Shown here piece after piece: positions 1-6,935 of a stretch of DNA of 16,983 nt. The notes beneath the pieces are model-generated. The model was not told the origin of the DNA. It worked only from the letters and a program-made list of their open reading frames with translations, and did no database searches. This stretch comes from Methanomassiliicoccaceae archaeon (GTDB lineage: Archaea > Thermoplasmatota > Thermoplasmata > Methanomassiliicoccales > Methanomethylophilaceae). The stretch's first letter is position 1, and every line of letters begins with the position of its first letter. The translations under genes were made by a program, and so were the position numbers. Location of the stretch: positions 1-16,983 of the forward strand of contig WQXR01000016.1 in NCBI GenBank assembly GCA_009784745.1, given 5' to 3'.

Positions 1-155
1 ATCTGGGCGATCACAAACTTGATTACTTTTGCGCAAGAGATTCCGGTGCAGGATTTATCGGCGTTCTTACGAGATACAAAAAAGATGATTGGGCGGCGGT
101 CAGCAAAGATATTGAATTTATCGACACCGTTGCCGATCTTGTCAATATTTTATGA
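1..155 (+). CDS. C-terminal fragment of a HAD-superfamily hydrolase
   Basis: An open frame enters from the left edge (first full codon at 3) and stops with TGA at 153-155, giving about 50 residues. The segment GDHKLDYFCARDSGAGFIGV resembles the last conserved motif of HAD phosphatases of the phosphoglycolate-phosphatase type (GD-x(3)-D followed by A-x(2)-[AS]GA-x-x-IGV, where the acidic residues bind Mg2+). It is followed by the usual tail ending in a VADL-x-x-L segment, which fits a real C-terminus. The substrate cannot be inferred because the nucleophile motif lies outside the window. The gene stands apart from its right neighbour by a 184-bp AT-rich gap. The family call rests on this one motif. 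Confidence 0.55.
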   Translation, partial: LGDHKLDYFCARDSGAGFIGVLTRYKKDDWAAVSKDIEFIDTVADLVNIL

Positions 156-210
156 AATTTCATAGTGCGTGACCGTGACTTGCGGATGCTTTGAAAATTG
201 TACCGTATAT

Positions 211-303
211 TGGAACAAAATTAGTAAAAAATATTAAAGTGTACCAAAATGTGGAACAAAATTAGTAAAAAATACTAAAGTGTACCAAAATATGGAACAA
301 AAT
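211..303. repeat. 41-bp tandem direct repeat, two full copies and a partial third
   Basis: Copies begin at 211, 252 and 293 with TGGAACAAAATTAGTAAAAA. The first two copies agree at 39 of 41 positions, and the third keeps only the first 11 bases before diverging. The tail of each copy (GTACCAAAAT) followed by the head of the next (GGAAC) makes an imperfect GTACC/GGAAC dyad, and a weaker GTACC precedes copy one at 200-204. The block is much more AT-rich than its surroundings and ends just upstream of the TATA-like box of the ATPase gene, so it may hold repeated binding sites controlling that gene. There are too few copies, and no unique spacers, for a CRISPR array. Confidence 0.85.
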
Positions 304-310
304 CAATAGT

Positions 311-317
311 ATTATAT
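311..317 (+). promoter_or_regulatory. TATA-like box of the AAA ATPase gene
   Basis: ATTATAT lies about 26 nt ahead of the ATG at 340, the normal distance between an archaeal TATA box and the transcription start. This predicts a leaderless or nearly leaderless mRNA, in line with the absence of a Shine-Dalgarno directly before 340. Confidence 0.45.
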
Positions 318-339
318 CTGTAAAAGGAAATGACCTTCC

Positions 340-1569
340 ATGGATGAGGAAGAAACAAAGATGGTATATCGTGAGAGGTATCTCAGCAAGATAAGACCTC
401 ACATAGGAAAACCGTACATCAAGATGCTTACCGGAGTAAGAAGAGGCGGAAAGTCAACGATACTGAAGATGATAGCCGACGAGATCTCTGAAAAAGATAA
501 GAATGCCAATATCGTGTTCGTCGATTTTGAATTGTATTCCAACGCATCCATCGCATACGCCGACAAACTTTACGATCATATCTCAAATTCCGTTAAGAAG
601 AACGCCAAGAACGTATTGATGATAGACGAGATCCAAGAAGTTGAAGGATGGGAGAAGGTCATTGCATCGTTCAATAACGAAGCTGTCTTTGATATATACA
701 TCACGGGGTCCAACTCCAAATTGTTCTCTTCAGAATTTTCCACATACATCAGCGGAAGATATGTCTCGTTCAATATCCAAACGTTATCGTTCACGGAATG
801 TGTCGATTTCAGAAAAGTTGCCGGCGGAGACACGTCGGAAGATGAAATATTCAATTCCATGCAGCGAATGGGCGGATTCCCTGTTGTCTGGATATCCGGC
901 CATTCCGAAAGCGATTCGTACTCTCTTATACGTGACATCTACGCAAGCATTGTTCTTCGTGATATCGTTCAGAAGCACGGCCTGAGCAATGATGCTGCCC
1001 TTAAGAGGATGATACTGTTCTTATGCGACAATATCGCCAAACCTACATCTTTGAACAATATCTATAACGGTCTGGTAGAAACATACGGGCGTTTCAGAAG
1101 GGAGGCCGTATACAAATTCTGTGAATATTTGGAAGAGGCTTTCATCTTCCACAGGGTGGAAGAAGAAAGATTGAAGGGTAAAAAAATACTTTCACCGAAA
1201 TACAAATTCTATTTGTCAGATATCGGCATCAAGAATGCGCTTCTCGGATACCGTAATGATGATATTGCGGATCACTTGGAAAATATTGTCTATTTGGAGA
1301 TGAAAAGCAAAGGATATGATATCACCATAGGGAACATCAACGGAAAGGAAGTTGATTTCGTCTGCAAGAAAGATAATTTGCGCGTTTATATTCAGGTTGC
1401 GTACAGACTTTCATCCGAGAAGACGATAGAACGCGAATTCGGTAACCTGAAGATGATACAGGACGGTTATCCGAAATATGTTGTTACCACAGACCCGGAT
1501 TGGATATCAGGGAACATAGACGGCATCAAATATATGCATGTGAAGGAATTCCTGAAATTGGATCTCTGA
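340..1569 (+). CDS. AAA-family ATPase with C-terminal DUF4143 domain
   Basis: A 409-residue protein of the widespread archaeal/bacterial ATP-binding family in which an AAA_14 domain is followed by DUF4143. Visible are a Walker A loop GVRRGGKST (residues 32-40), a Walker B strand VLMIDE (92-97) and a sensor-like YITGSNSKLFS stretch. The C-terminal third has the DUF4143 signatures: KFYLSDIGIKNALLG, then LENIVYLEMKSKGYD, then a KEVDFVC strand and a YIQVAY strand that look like a degenerate PD-(D/E)XK nuclease core. The cellular role of the family is unknown; members are often orphan accessory genes. The start at 340 is chosen from the TATA spacing; Met8 at 361, preceded by GAGGAAG, is an alternative. 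The repeats and AT-rich DNA upstream, and the lack of linkage to methanogenesis genes, suggest an accessory gene. Confidence 0.88.
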   Translation: MDEEETKMVYRERYLSKIRPHIGKPYIKMLTGVRRGGKSTILKMIADEISEKDKNANIVFVDFELYSNASIAYADKLYDHISNSVKKNAKNVLMIDEIQEVEGWEKVIASFNNEAVFDIYITGSNSKLFSSEFSTYISGRYVSFNIQTLSFTECVDFRKVAGGDTSEDEIFNSMQRMGGFPVVWISGHSESDSYSLIRDIYASIVLRDIVQKHGLSNDAALKRMILFLCDNIAKPTSLNNIYNGLVETYGRFRREAVYKFCEYLEEAFIFHRVEEERLKGKKILSPKYKFYLSDIGIKNALLGYRNDDIADHLENIVYLEMKSKGYDITIGNINGKEVDFVCKKDNLRVYIQVAYRLSSEKTIEREFGNLKMIQDGYPKYVVTTDPDWISGNIDGIKYMHVKEFLKLDL

Positions 1570-1604
1570 CCGCACCCGAAGTAACGCTTAATAAAAAATA
1601 GAAC

Positions 1605-1632
1605 GGAACATCTGACGGCCGTCAGATGTTCC
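1605..1632. terminator. Bidirectional terminator, 28-bp perfect palindrome
   Basis: The 28 bp read the same on both strands (12-bp arms GGAACATCTGAC/GTCAGATGTTCC around GGCC). On the + strand the palindrome is followed by the T-rich TTGTCTTTTCTTTG, and on the - strand by TTCTATTTTTTATT. It lies between two convergent genes and contains the stop codon of the - strand oxidase gene (1622-1624), so it probably ends both transcripts. Confidence 0.7.
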
Positions 1633-3202
1633 TTGTCTTTTCTTTGTGCTCTTCTATCACGTCGAATCTGAAACGCTTCTTGTTCGTTTCGAATAACGCA
1701 TCCTCGGGCAACAGACCTTTTACGAGTTGCAGCATCTTTGATGCAATGCCCATGATCTGATCGTTCAGCGTTAATCCGAATCTCGTTTTTCCGCATACGA
1801 GGTGTCCCGGATTTATAACGTCGTTAGGATCTGCATGCGTTTTCAGCGTTCTCATGAATTCCGCCGATCCTTCGTCGCGTATCATGTCAAGATTCGACGC
1901 AAAGAATATCCCCAGTCCGAGTGAACGGCCGCCGTATTTCGCCGCTTTGTCGCCCATGAGATAGTTGTAGGCGAATCCCGTCATTCCCAACGGCGATTCT
2001 GTATCCATAAAGTAATACGGCATGAACATTGCTGTACTGCGGTCGGCGATCATTCCTATTATTCCGCCGCCGTCCATCTTCATTGTCTTGAAACCTTCAT
2101 AACATTCGTCAACGAACTCGGCCCAGTGTTCATTCCTTACAACGACCTCGGCAGGAATGGAACCGATGCCCACCTTGCGTGCCCTGAATTCGTAGCAGCG
2201 CTCTTCCCATTCGTGGTCCGCAACGCTCTGCGCAACTTTCTTTCCGCCGTACTTCTCAATGATGGCATCCAATGTTCTTTCTTCGACCTCGATGAACTCC
2301 GGCGCTCCCTGCAATGTTATGAGGAACAGATTTTTCACATCAGGCGCGTGCAATCCCGCTTTCCTCTGGTGTTCGAAATGCATGAAGTCGGACCACGCTA
2401 TATGCAGTGGTCTGAGACTCGGATGTTTCGTTATCTCTGTTATAGGTCCGCCCATATCCCTCAGATTCTCAAAGTCGTACGCCAGCGGTTTTATTACGCC
2501 TAACGGATGAACTCTTAATGTTATCTTCGTAATGAGACCGAGTGTTCCTTCCGCACCGGAGAACAACTGATTCAGGTTGTAACCTGACATGTTATTTGCA
2601 ATTTTATCGTAACCGGTGTTCATTATCGTACCGTTTGAAAGAACTACCTCCAAATTGAGTATGCTTTCTCTTGCCGATCCGTATTTGTAACCGCCCGGAC
2701 CGATACCGCCCGTTGAGACCCAGCCGCCGACCGTTGCCGACGGGAAACTTGACGGATACGAGCCTACGAGCAAACCTTTTTTAGCGCATGCATCGTAAAC
2801 TTTCTTCCAAGTGCACCCTGCGTCAACTTTGACGCACATGTTCACTTCATCTATTTCGTGAACGTTGTTCATTCTGCTTGAAAAGTCTATGACAATTCCC
2901 GCAGCCGTGGGCGTACATCCGCCCAATCCCCATGTTGATGCGCCCCTCGGCGTCAATGCGACACCCGTTTTGAACGCTATCTTCGCTATCTTTGAAACGT
3001 CCTCCGCACTCTTCGGTCTTACGACGGCGTCCGGTATGTTATCGAACGCCACTCCGGCTTCCTTCGGAAGTGGGGCAAGATCGTGGCTGTAAAGCAATCT
3101 CTCCATGTCGCTCGTGGTTACGTTCTCGGCGCCTATCGCGTCCTCTATCTTTGCGATTATATCCGAGGTCACTTCCCGTGATGAATTCTCTGGTTTTTTC
3201 AT
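1622..3202 (-). CDS. FAD-linked oxidase, GlcD / D-lactate dehydrogenase type
   Basis: A 526-residue flavoprotein of the vanillyl-alcohol-oxidase/GlcD superfamily, expected to oxidise a 2-hydroxy acid with FAD. The FAD-binding PCMH domain covers roughly residues 57-230: PRGASTWGLGG (85-95) fits the pyrophosphate-binding loop, and SATVGGWVSTGGIGPGGYKY (155-174) and SGAEGTLGLIT (215-225) are hallmark segments. The C-terminal half matches FAD-oxidase_C and closes with DPNDVINPGHL. The HAGDGN-like motif usual in GlcD C-domains is not evident; the corresponding stretch reads GMIADRSTAMF. The start is supported by GGAGG 9 nt upstream of the ATG. No Fe-S partner (GlcF/HdrD type) lies beside it, so the electron acceptor and substrate are open. 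It follows the activation operon on the same strand after 159 bp and seems to be a separate unit. Confidence 0.85.
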   Translation of the reverse strand: MKKPENSSREVTSDIIAKIEDAIGAENVTTSDMERLLYSHDLAPLPKEAGVAFDNIPDAVVRPKSAEDVSKIAKIAFKTGVALTPRGASTWGLGGCTPTAAGIVIDFSSRMNNVHEIDEVNMCVKVDAGCTWKKVYDACAKKGLLVGSYPSSFPSATVGGWVSTGGIGPGGYKYGSARESILNLEVVLSNGTIMNTGYDKIANNMSGYNLNQLFSGAEGTLGLITKITLRVHPLGVIKPLAYDFENLRDMGGPITEITKHPSLRPLHIAWSDFMHFEHQRKAGLHAPDVKNLFLITLQGAPEFIEVEERTLDAIIEKYGGKKVAQSVADHEWEERCYEFRARKVGIGSIPAEVVVRNEHWAEFVDECYEGFKTMKMDGGGIIGMIADRSTAMFMPYYFMDTESPLGMTGFAYNYLMGDKAAKYGGRSLGLGIFFASNLDMIRDEGSAEFMRTLKTHADPNDVINPGHLVCGKTRFGLTLNDQIMGIASKMLQLVKGLLPEDALFETNKKRFRFDVIEEHKEKTRNI

Positions 3203-3292
3203 TTTTATGTGCCTCCACTTCTAAAAGCGTGTGACATTACGATTGTCCATGCAATATGTTATCGGTTATTAATCCTTTTCATAAGTTCCCAT

Positions 3293-3305
3293 GCGCGCTG
3301 CGCGC
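3293..3305. other. GC palindrome GCGCGCTGCGCGC between oxidase and mmp7
   Basis: A 13-bp odd palindrome (GCGCGC, T, GCGCGC) sits about 90 bp upstream of the oxidase start in the 159-bp gap at 3203-3361. It could be an operator or part of a terminator stem. Apart from this and the inverted repeat at 3326-3359, the gap shows only AT-rich stretches (for example GGATTAATAACC on the - strand, 3264-3275) that might be the oxidase TATA box, without a clear choice. Confidence 0.4.
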
Positions 3306-3325
3306 TGAATGTTCAATATTTTACC

Positions 3326-3359
3326 CATACGCGCGGATATTCCCGTTGCGATGCGTATG
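3326..3359 (-). terminator. Possible terminator of the activation operon
   Basis: Seven-base arms CATACGC (3326-3332) and GCGTATG (3353-3359) flank a 20-nt loop directly after the mmp7 stop codon. In - strand reading they are followed by GGGTAAAATATTG, which is only weakly T-rich. The long loop makes this a weak terminator candidate. Confidence 0.3.
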
Positions 3360-3361
3360 CG

Positions 3362-4279
3362 TCACACGCTGTCTTCCATCTCGGATCTCGTCATGATACG
3401 AATGAGCATACTGCTGTCGTTTATCCTTGATTCCGATATTTTTGCGATCTCCCCGAGTTTCTTTCCGTAGACGTTCATTTCGGAGATGTTCTCAATGTTA
3501 TCCTTCTTCGAAACTTTTACTCTGAGGCCGTCCAAATGCATCACGATCGGCGCAGGCCGGAGACATTCCTTCAGCGGTTCGTATTCTTCAAGCAATTGTT
3601 TTATCTCAGCGGGATGAACGAATAACGGATCCTCATCGATGGCCATCTTCTTCTCTTTGATCACTTTCTCAACACTTTCCGATATCTCTTCCAATTTTTT
3701 CATATCTTCCGGGGTTCTCATCCTTTCCGTTCTTCTTCCCACTCCGTGGACGATCGCTTCGCAGCATTCGTCCAGACCGTCAGGTCTCGGTCCTGATACA
3801 AGTATCACAGGAACCTTTATTTTTTCGAAAAGGTGTTTCTTCGCTTCCACGCATGATTTGAAATTGCCTAACATGAAGACAGCGGCATCATACTCGTTTA
3901 TTATATCCATCTCTTCCATTGATATCTGCGACGTTGCTTTCCCGCGACCTCTCGCTAATCCCATTACCACTGTTATGGCACCTGCTTCTCTCAGCGCCTC
4001 TGCGATGTCGCATACCGGATGAGGCATATGATGCCTCCCGAGAGTCGGCCCTATAACGGCTATTTCCGTTCCGGCTAACGGAACGTTCCTTACCATTCCG
4101 CCTATGGATGTGCACATCCTCTCCATCGCTTCTCTGTCCTCTCCGGGTATCGACATGGTAACGGTGAACATCTGTGCGCTCCTTGTCTTCTGTAACACGA
4201 CACCGCCTACGTCCTCTATCATTTCCAGAAGTTCGTTGGAACGGTAGATACCGCCGTCGTACATCAGCACCTCATACAT
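3362..4279 (-). CDS. mmp7: Methanogenesis marker protein 7 (MCR activation complex)
   Basis: A 305-residue protein of the methanogen marker 7 family. Family knowledge places it, with McrC, Mmp3, Mmp17 and component A2, in the complex that activates methyl-coenzyme M reductase by ATP-dependent reduction of F430 nickel. The central segment VIGPTLGRHHMPHPVCDIAE (75-94), then ALREAG, VFMLGNF (134-140) and a SGPRPDGLDECC stretch (162-173) are visible; Cys90 in HMPHPVC and the pair Cys172-Cys173 are candidate metal ligands. The start is the ATG at 4279: it lies behind GGAGGCGGAAGAG and gives the family N-terminus MYEVLMYDGGIYRS. The open frame runs 14 codons further up, but that Arg-rich extension lies inside mmp17. 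It overlaps the mmp17 stop by 8 nt and is the last gene of the operon. Confidence 0.9.
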   Translation of the reverse strand: MYEVLMYDGGIYRSNELLEMIEDVGGVVLQKTRSAQMFTVTMSIPGEDREAMERMCTSIGGMVRNVPLAGTEIAVIGPTLGRHHMPHPVCDIAEALREAGAITVVMGLARGRGKATSQISMEEMDIINEYDAAVFMLGNFKSCVEAKKHLFEKIKVPVILVSGPRPDGLDECCEAIVHGVGRRTERMRTPEDMKKLEEISESVEKVIKEKKMAIDEDPLFVHPAEIKQLLEEYEPLKECLRPAPIVMHLDGLRVKVSKKDNIENISEMNVYGKKLGEIAKISESRINDSSMLIRIMTRSEMEDSV

Positions 4280-4859
4280 TCTCTTCCGCCTCCTGCGCTG
4301 ATAGATTATCTTTAACTTCATTATGCATCTTCTGCGCCTTGTCCTTCAGCGGCTGTGTCATTATCTCCTCGGTCGCCGCAATAGTTATGATACGCCCTTC
4401 GGAGATGTTGTACCTTGCCTTGATGCCCTCCGGGAGTATCCTCCACATCGCACCGATCACCTCTTGCTTTGCGTCATCTCCTGATGCTATCTCCGTTTCC
4501 GATATCCTGTCTTCGTCGCCGTTCTCTATCTTTACGTCAAATCTCGTCTGCTGTTCAACTTTATCGCGGCCGTACATCCTCCACAGCGCAGAGGTTATCT
4601 GCGGTGCGTAGTTCTCGTCCGTTATTGTCAGGTGAACGTCCTTGCCTTCTGTCCTTATGCTTACCGCATCGATCATCCTCTTGCTTTCCGGCTTGCTTTT
4701 CATTATTACGGAGATGATGAACAACGGCGTCGACGGGTCCATGGACATTTTTACTTTCTCTATTGAGCCGGCGGTCCCGGAGTCGCTTATTATCCCTTTG
4801 AACAGTTCTTTGTAAGCATCGTTACCGTAAATGTCCGTTCCCGTTACCTCGATGTACAT
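4272..4859 (-). CDS. mmp17: Methanogenesis marker protein 17 (MCR activation complex)
   Basis: A 195-residue protein matching the marker 17 family by its N-terminus (MYIEVTGTDIYGNDAYKELF), by its length, and by its position between mmp15 and mmp7. Members occur only in organisms with methyl-coenzyme M reductase, and Mmp17 copurifies with the activation complex (AtwA, McrC, Mmp3, Mmp7). No enzymatic motif is obvious; the protein looks like a mixed alpha/beta fold with a charged C-terminal tail. The ATG at 4859 shares one base with the mmp15 stop (TGATG), and GAGGGG lies just upstream. A TTG one codon earlier is possible but unneeded. The gene ends 8 nt inside mmp7. Confidence 0.86.
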   Translation of the reverse strand: MYIEVTGTDIYGNDAYKELFKGIISDSGTAGSIEKVKMSMDPSTPLFIISVIMKSKPESKRMIDAVSIRTEGKDVHLTITDENYAPQITSALWRMYGRDKVEQQTRFDVKIENGDEDRISETEIASGDDAKQEVIGAMWRILPEGIKARYNISEGRIITIAATEEIMTQPLKDKAQKMHNEVKDNLSAQEAEENV

Positions 4860-6088
4860 CAATACCCCTCTAAGAACCCTGACGAAAGTATTGCGCCGCC
4901 TACTGCGCCTATATACTGCGAATTCTCCGGAACTATAGGTTTTGATCCCAATATCTCACCGACGGCCGCCACCAATCCGGATATCAATGATGTTCCGCCC
5001 ACCTGTATTATCGGATGGCGCACATCTATCTCCTGTAACTGCTGCTCATACACTTGTTCAGCAACAGAATGACATGCCGCAGCGGCAACATCCTCGAACG
5101 TCCTTCCTTCTCCTAAAGTTGTGACAAGGTCCTGAATTCCGAACACTGAGCAATATGAGTTCATTTTCGCATTGCGCCAATTCCCTTTGTCGGCGAGCGA
5201 ACCTAATTCAGTAACTTCAATTTTCAATCGTTTAGATACCATTTCCAGGAATCTTCCGGATGCTCCGGCGCATATGCCGCCCATTGTAAAGTTATCGGGA
5301 ACACCGTCGCGAACGGTTATCGCTTTGTTGTCCATCCCTCCGATGTCAAGTATCGTTGCTTCACCGCGTTGTTTGTCGGCGAGCCAAACGGCACCTTTGG
5401 AGTTCACGGTTAACTCTTCCTGAACGAGTTTCGCATTATAATGCGTTCCCAGGCGGAACCTTCCGTATCCTGTTGTTCCTATTGCTTCCACATCCTTCAT
5501 CTTCACGCCTGCTTCCGCCAACGCATTCTCAAGAACATGTTCCGCAGATCTTATCACATCGCCTGACGGCGTCCAATCCTTTCCCGCTATCTTGTTATTT
5601 ATCATAACAACTGCTTTTGTTGTGCTCGATCCGGAATCTATTCCTACGGTTATGCCGCTTTGCCTTTCCCTTGCCAGTAACTCTTTTCTTGTCACTATCG
5701 TAACAAGCGCTTCCATCCTTGTCAGAAGTTGCGCCGCCTTCAGCCTTTCTGTGAACGAGTACGTAACTACGGGCAATCTCGTATTGTCCTGGATGAACCT
5801 TCTCAATTCATTTCTCACCAATGCGCCTTCGGCGCATCTGAAACAAGTGGCAATGAATACCGCATCGGCGTCATATTTTCTGTCCGCCAGCTGAACTGCT
5901 CTTGCGATCATCAATTTCAGTTGCGGCGACTGCGGTTTGAAGCCGAAACGTTCCACTGCCTTATCTATGTCGGAAGCAGAAACATCCGGATGAACTATCG
6001 TTGCTCCGACACTCCTTGCGGCTTTTTCAATTTCATACTGAACACTGCTGTATTCGGTGCCGCAGGACAGTTGCGCTATCTTTATCAT
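4859..6088 (-). CDS. mmp15: Methanogenesis marker protein 15, ATPase of the dehydratase-activator type
   Basis: A 409-residue protein. From about residue 146 it is a BadF/BadG/BcrA/BcrD-HgdC type ATPase of the ASKHA fold: phosphate-1 loop VGIDSGSSTTK (148-158), DIGGMDNK (248-255) and VGGTS (363-367). The two cysteines that hold a shared [4Fe-4S] cluster between subunits of HgdC-like activators are at the expected places, GGICAGASGRF (Cys273) and NSYCSVFGIQD (Cys313). Such proteins drive low-potential electron transfer with ATP, which suits MCR activation; its exact part there is inference. The N-terminal 140 residues, with C82-x-x-C85, are an extra domain absent from ordinary activators. The ATG at 6088 overlaps the mmp5 stop as ATGA, with GGAGGG upstream. 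Confidence 0.92.
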   Translation of the reverse strand: MIKIAQLSCGTEYSSVQYEIEKAARSVGATIVHPDVSASDIDKAVERFGFKPQSPQLKLMIARAVQLADRKYDADAVFIATCFRCAEGALVRNELRRFIQDNTRLPVVTYSFTERLKAAQLLTRMEALVTIVTRKELLARERQSGITVGIDSGSSTTKAVVMINNKIAGKDWTPSGDVIRSAEHVLENALAEAGVKMKDVEAIGTTGYGRFRLGTHYNAKLVQEELTVNSKGAVWLADKQRGEATILDIGGMDNKAITVRDGVPDNFTMGGICAGASGRFLEMVSKRLKIEVTELGSLADKGNWRNAKMNSYCSVFGIQDLVTTLGEGRTFEDVAAAACHSVAEQVYEQQLQEIDVRHPIIQVGGTSLISGLVAAVGEILGSKPIVPENSQYIGAVGGAILSSGFLEGY

Positions 6089-6522
6089 TTCAGTCCCTCC
6101 AGGAATTCCTTTATTTTCGCAACGATGTCCTTTCCTTCGTCCTCGTCGTTCGGATAGTTTACGTCAAGAACGGGGATACCTTTTCTTTTTATCAGATATC
6201 TGACCATAAGATTCGTGCGGTGACATCCGACGCATCCGAAACTGTACGGACAATCTTCCATTATTATCGCTGCTTCAGCGTCCTCTATCATCGGGCCCCA
6301 TACGGCCAATCGTCCTCTCACTCCGGACGGGACTTCGATACCTGCGTATTTCAGTCCTTTCATAACATCCTCCAATGATACGTTCATCGGGGGCATGTCT
6401 ATCTCCGTCCTGTCTATCTTCTCCTGTATCGCCGCCATTGTGCTCAGCGGTTCGTGACCGAACCTTTCCACCAGATCGTACAGTATGAGACTGTTCGGCG
6501 GATCTATGAATATTTTCATCAT
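6085..6522 (-). CDS. mmp5: Methanogenesis marker protein 5
   Basis: A 145-residue protein recognised by its N-terminus (KIFIDPPNSLILYDLVERFG) and by a Cys cluster, MEDCPYSFGCVGCHRTN (Cys91, Cys97, Cys100), which looks like a metal or Fe-S site. Family members are restricted to MCR-bearing archaea; the biochemical role is not established, and the setting between mmp6 and mmp15 points to MCR maturation or activation. Two tandem ATGs (6522 and 6519) compete: the first overlaps the mmp6 stop as ATGA, while the second has better spacing (5 nt) from the GAGGTG. The product differs by a single Met. Confidence 0.9.
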   Translation of the reverse strand: MMKIFIDPPNSLILYDLVERFGHEPLSTMAAIQEKIDRTEIDMPPMNVSLEDVMKGLKYAGIEVPSGVRGRLAVWGPMIEDAEAAIIMEDCPYSFGCVGCHRTNLMVRYLIKRKGIPVLDVNYPNDEDEGKDIVAKIKEFLEGLK

Positions 6523-6935
6523 TTCACCTCACAAATTCTTTTGAATCCTTCAACAGATAATTTCTTTCTTTCCGTTCTTACGGATGCTTTCTCTCCTTTG
6601 TCGGTACGGTCAAGACCGCGATGTATCTTCCAGAGATCTTCCCATTCCTGTTCCAGCTGCGCAAAACCCGGCCTTGTGCCGTGGTGCGCGCGGCACCGTC
6701 TCGGATCGGCCACACGGAATGCCCTCACCTTTGAGAATATCCCGTTAACGTCCAATTTCCTTACTTCGGATATGACCTCTCTTACAACTTCCTTTTCTCC
6801 TTCGATGACCGCGCCGTAGCATGACTCCTTCACTGTTACGTTCTTGCCCATGGCATGTATCGTTCTTGTCAACTGATCAGGCGTTATATGGGATGCCGGC
6901 GATATCACAATAAGACGTGTTTCGCGTACATTCAT
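6519..6935 (-). CDS. mmp6: Methanogenesis marker protein 6
   Basis: A 138-residue protein of the marker 6 family. Characteristic pieces are TRLIVISPASHITPDQL near the N-terminus, VTVKESCYGAVIEG (33-46, Cys39) and RVADPRRCRAHHGTRPGF (74-91, Cys81), followed by a charged helical tail. The Arg/His-rich DPRRCRA loop with its Cys could bind a cofactor or a metal. The function is unknown, but the gene is confined to methanogens and relatives and travels with mmp3, mmp5 and mmp15. The ATG at 6935 overlaps the mmp3 stop (ATGA), and GGGAGG lies 7 nt upstream. Confidence 0.9.
   Translation of the reverse strand: MNVRETRLIVISPASHITPDQLTRTIHAMGKNVTVKESCYGAVIEGEKEVVREVISEVRKLDVNGIFSKVRAFRVADPRRCRAHHGTRPGFAQLEQEWEDLWKIHRGLDRTDKGEKASVRTERKKLSVEGFKRICEVK

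Noticed and set aside
211..303. Tandem repeats considered as a CRISPR array or origin iterons
   Set aside because: The units abut without variable spacers and there are only about 2.3 copies. No cas or replication initiator gene is near.
4280..4321. Arg-rich 14-residue N-terminal extension of Mmp7
   Set aside because: It lies inside mmp17, lacks a ribosome site of its own and does not match the family N-terminus.
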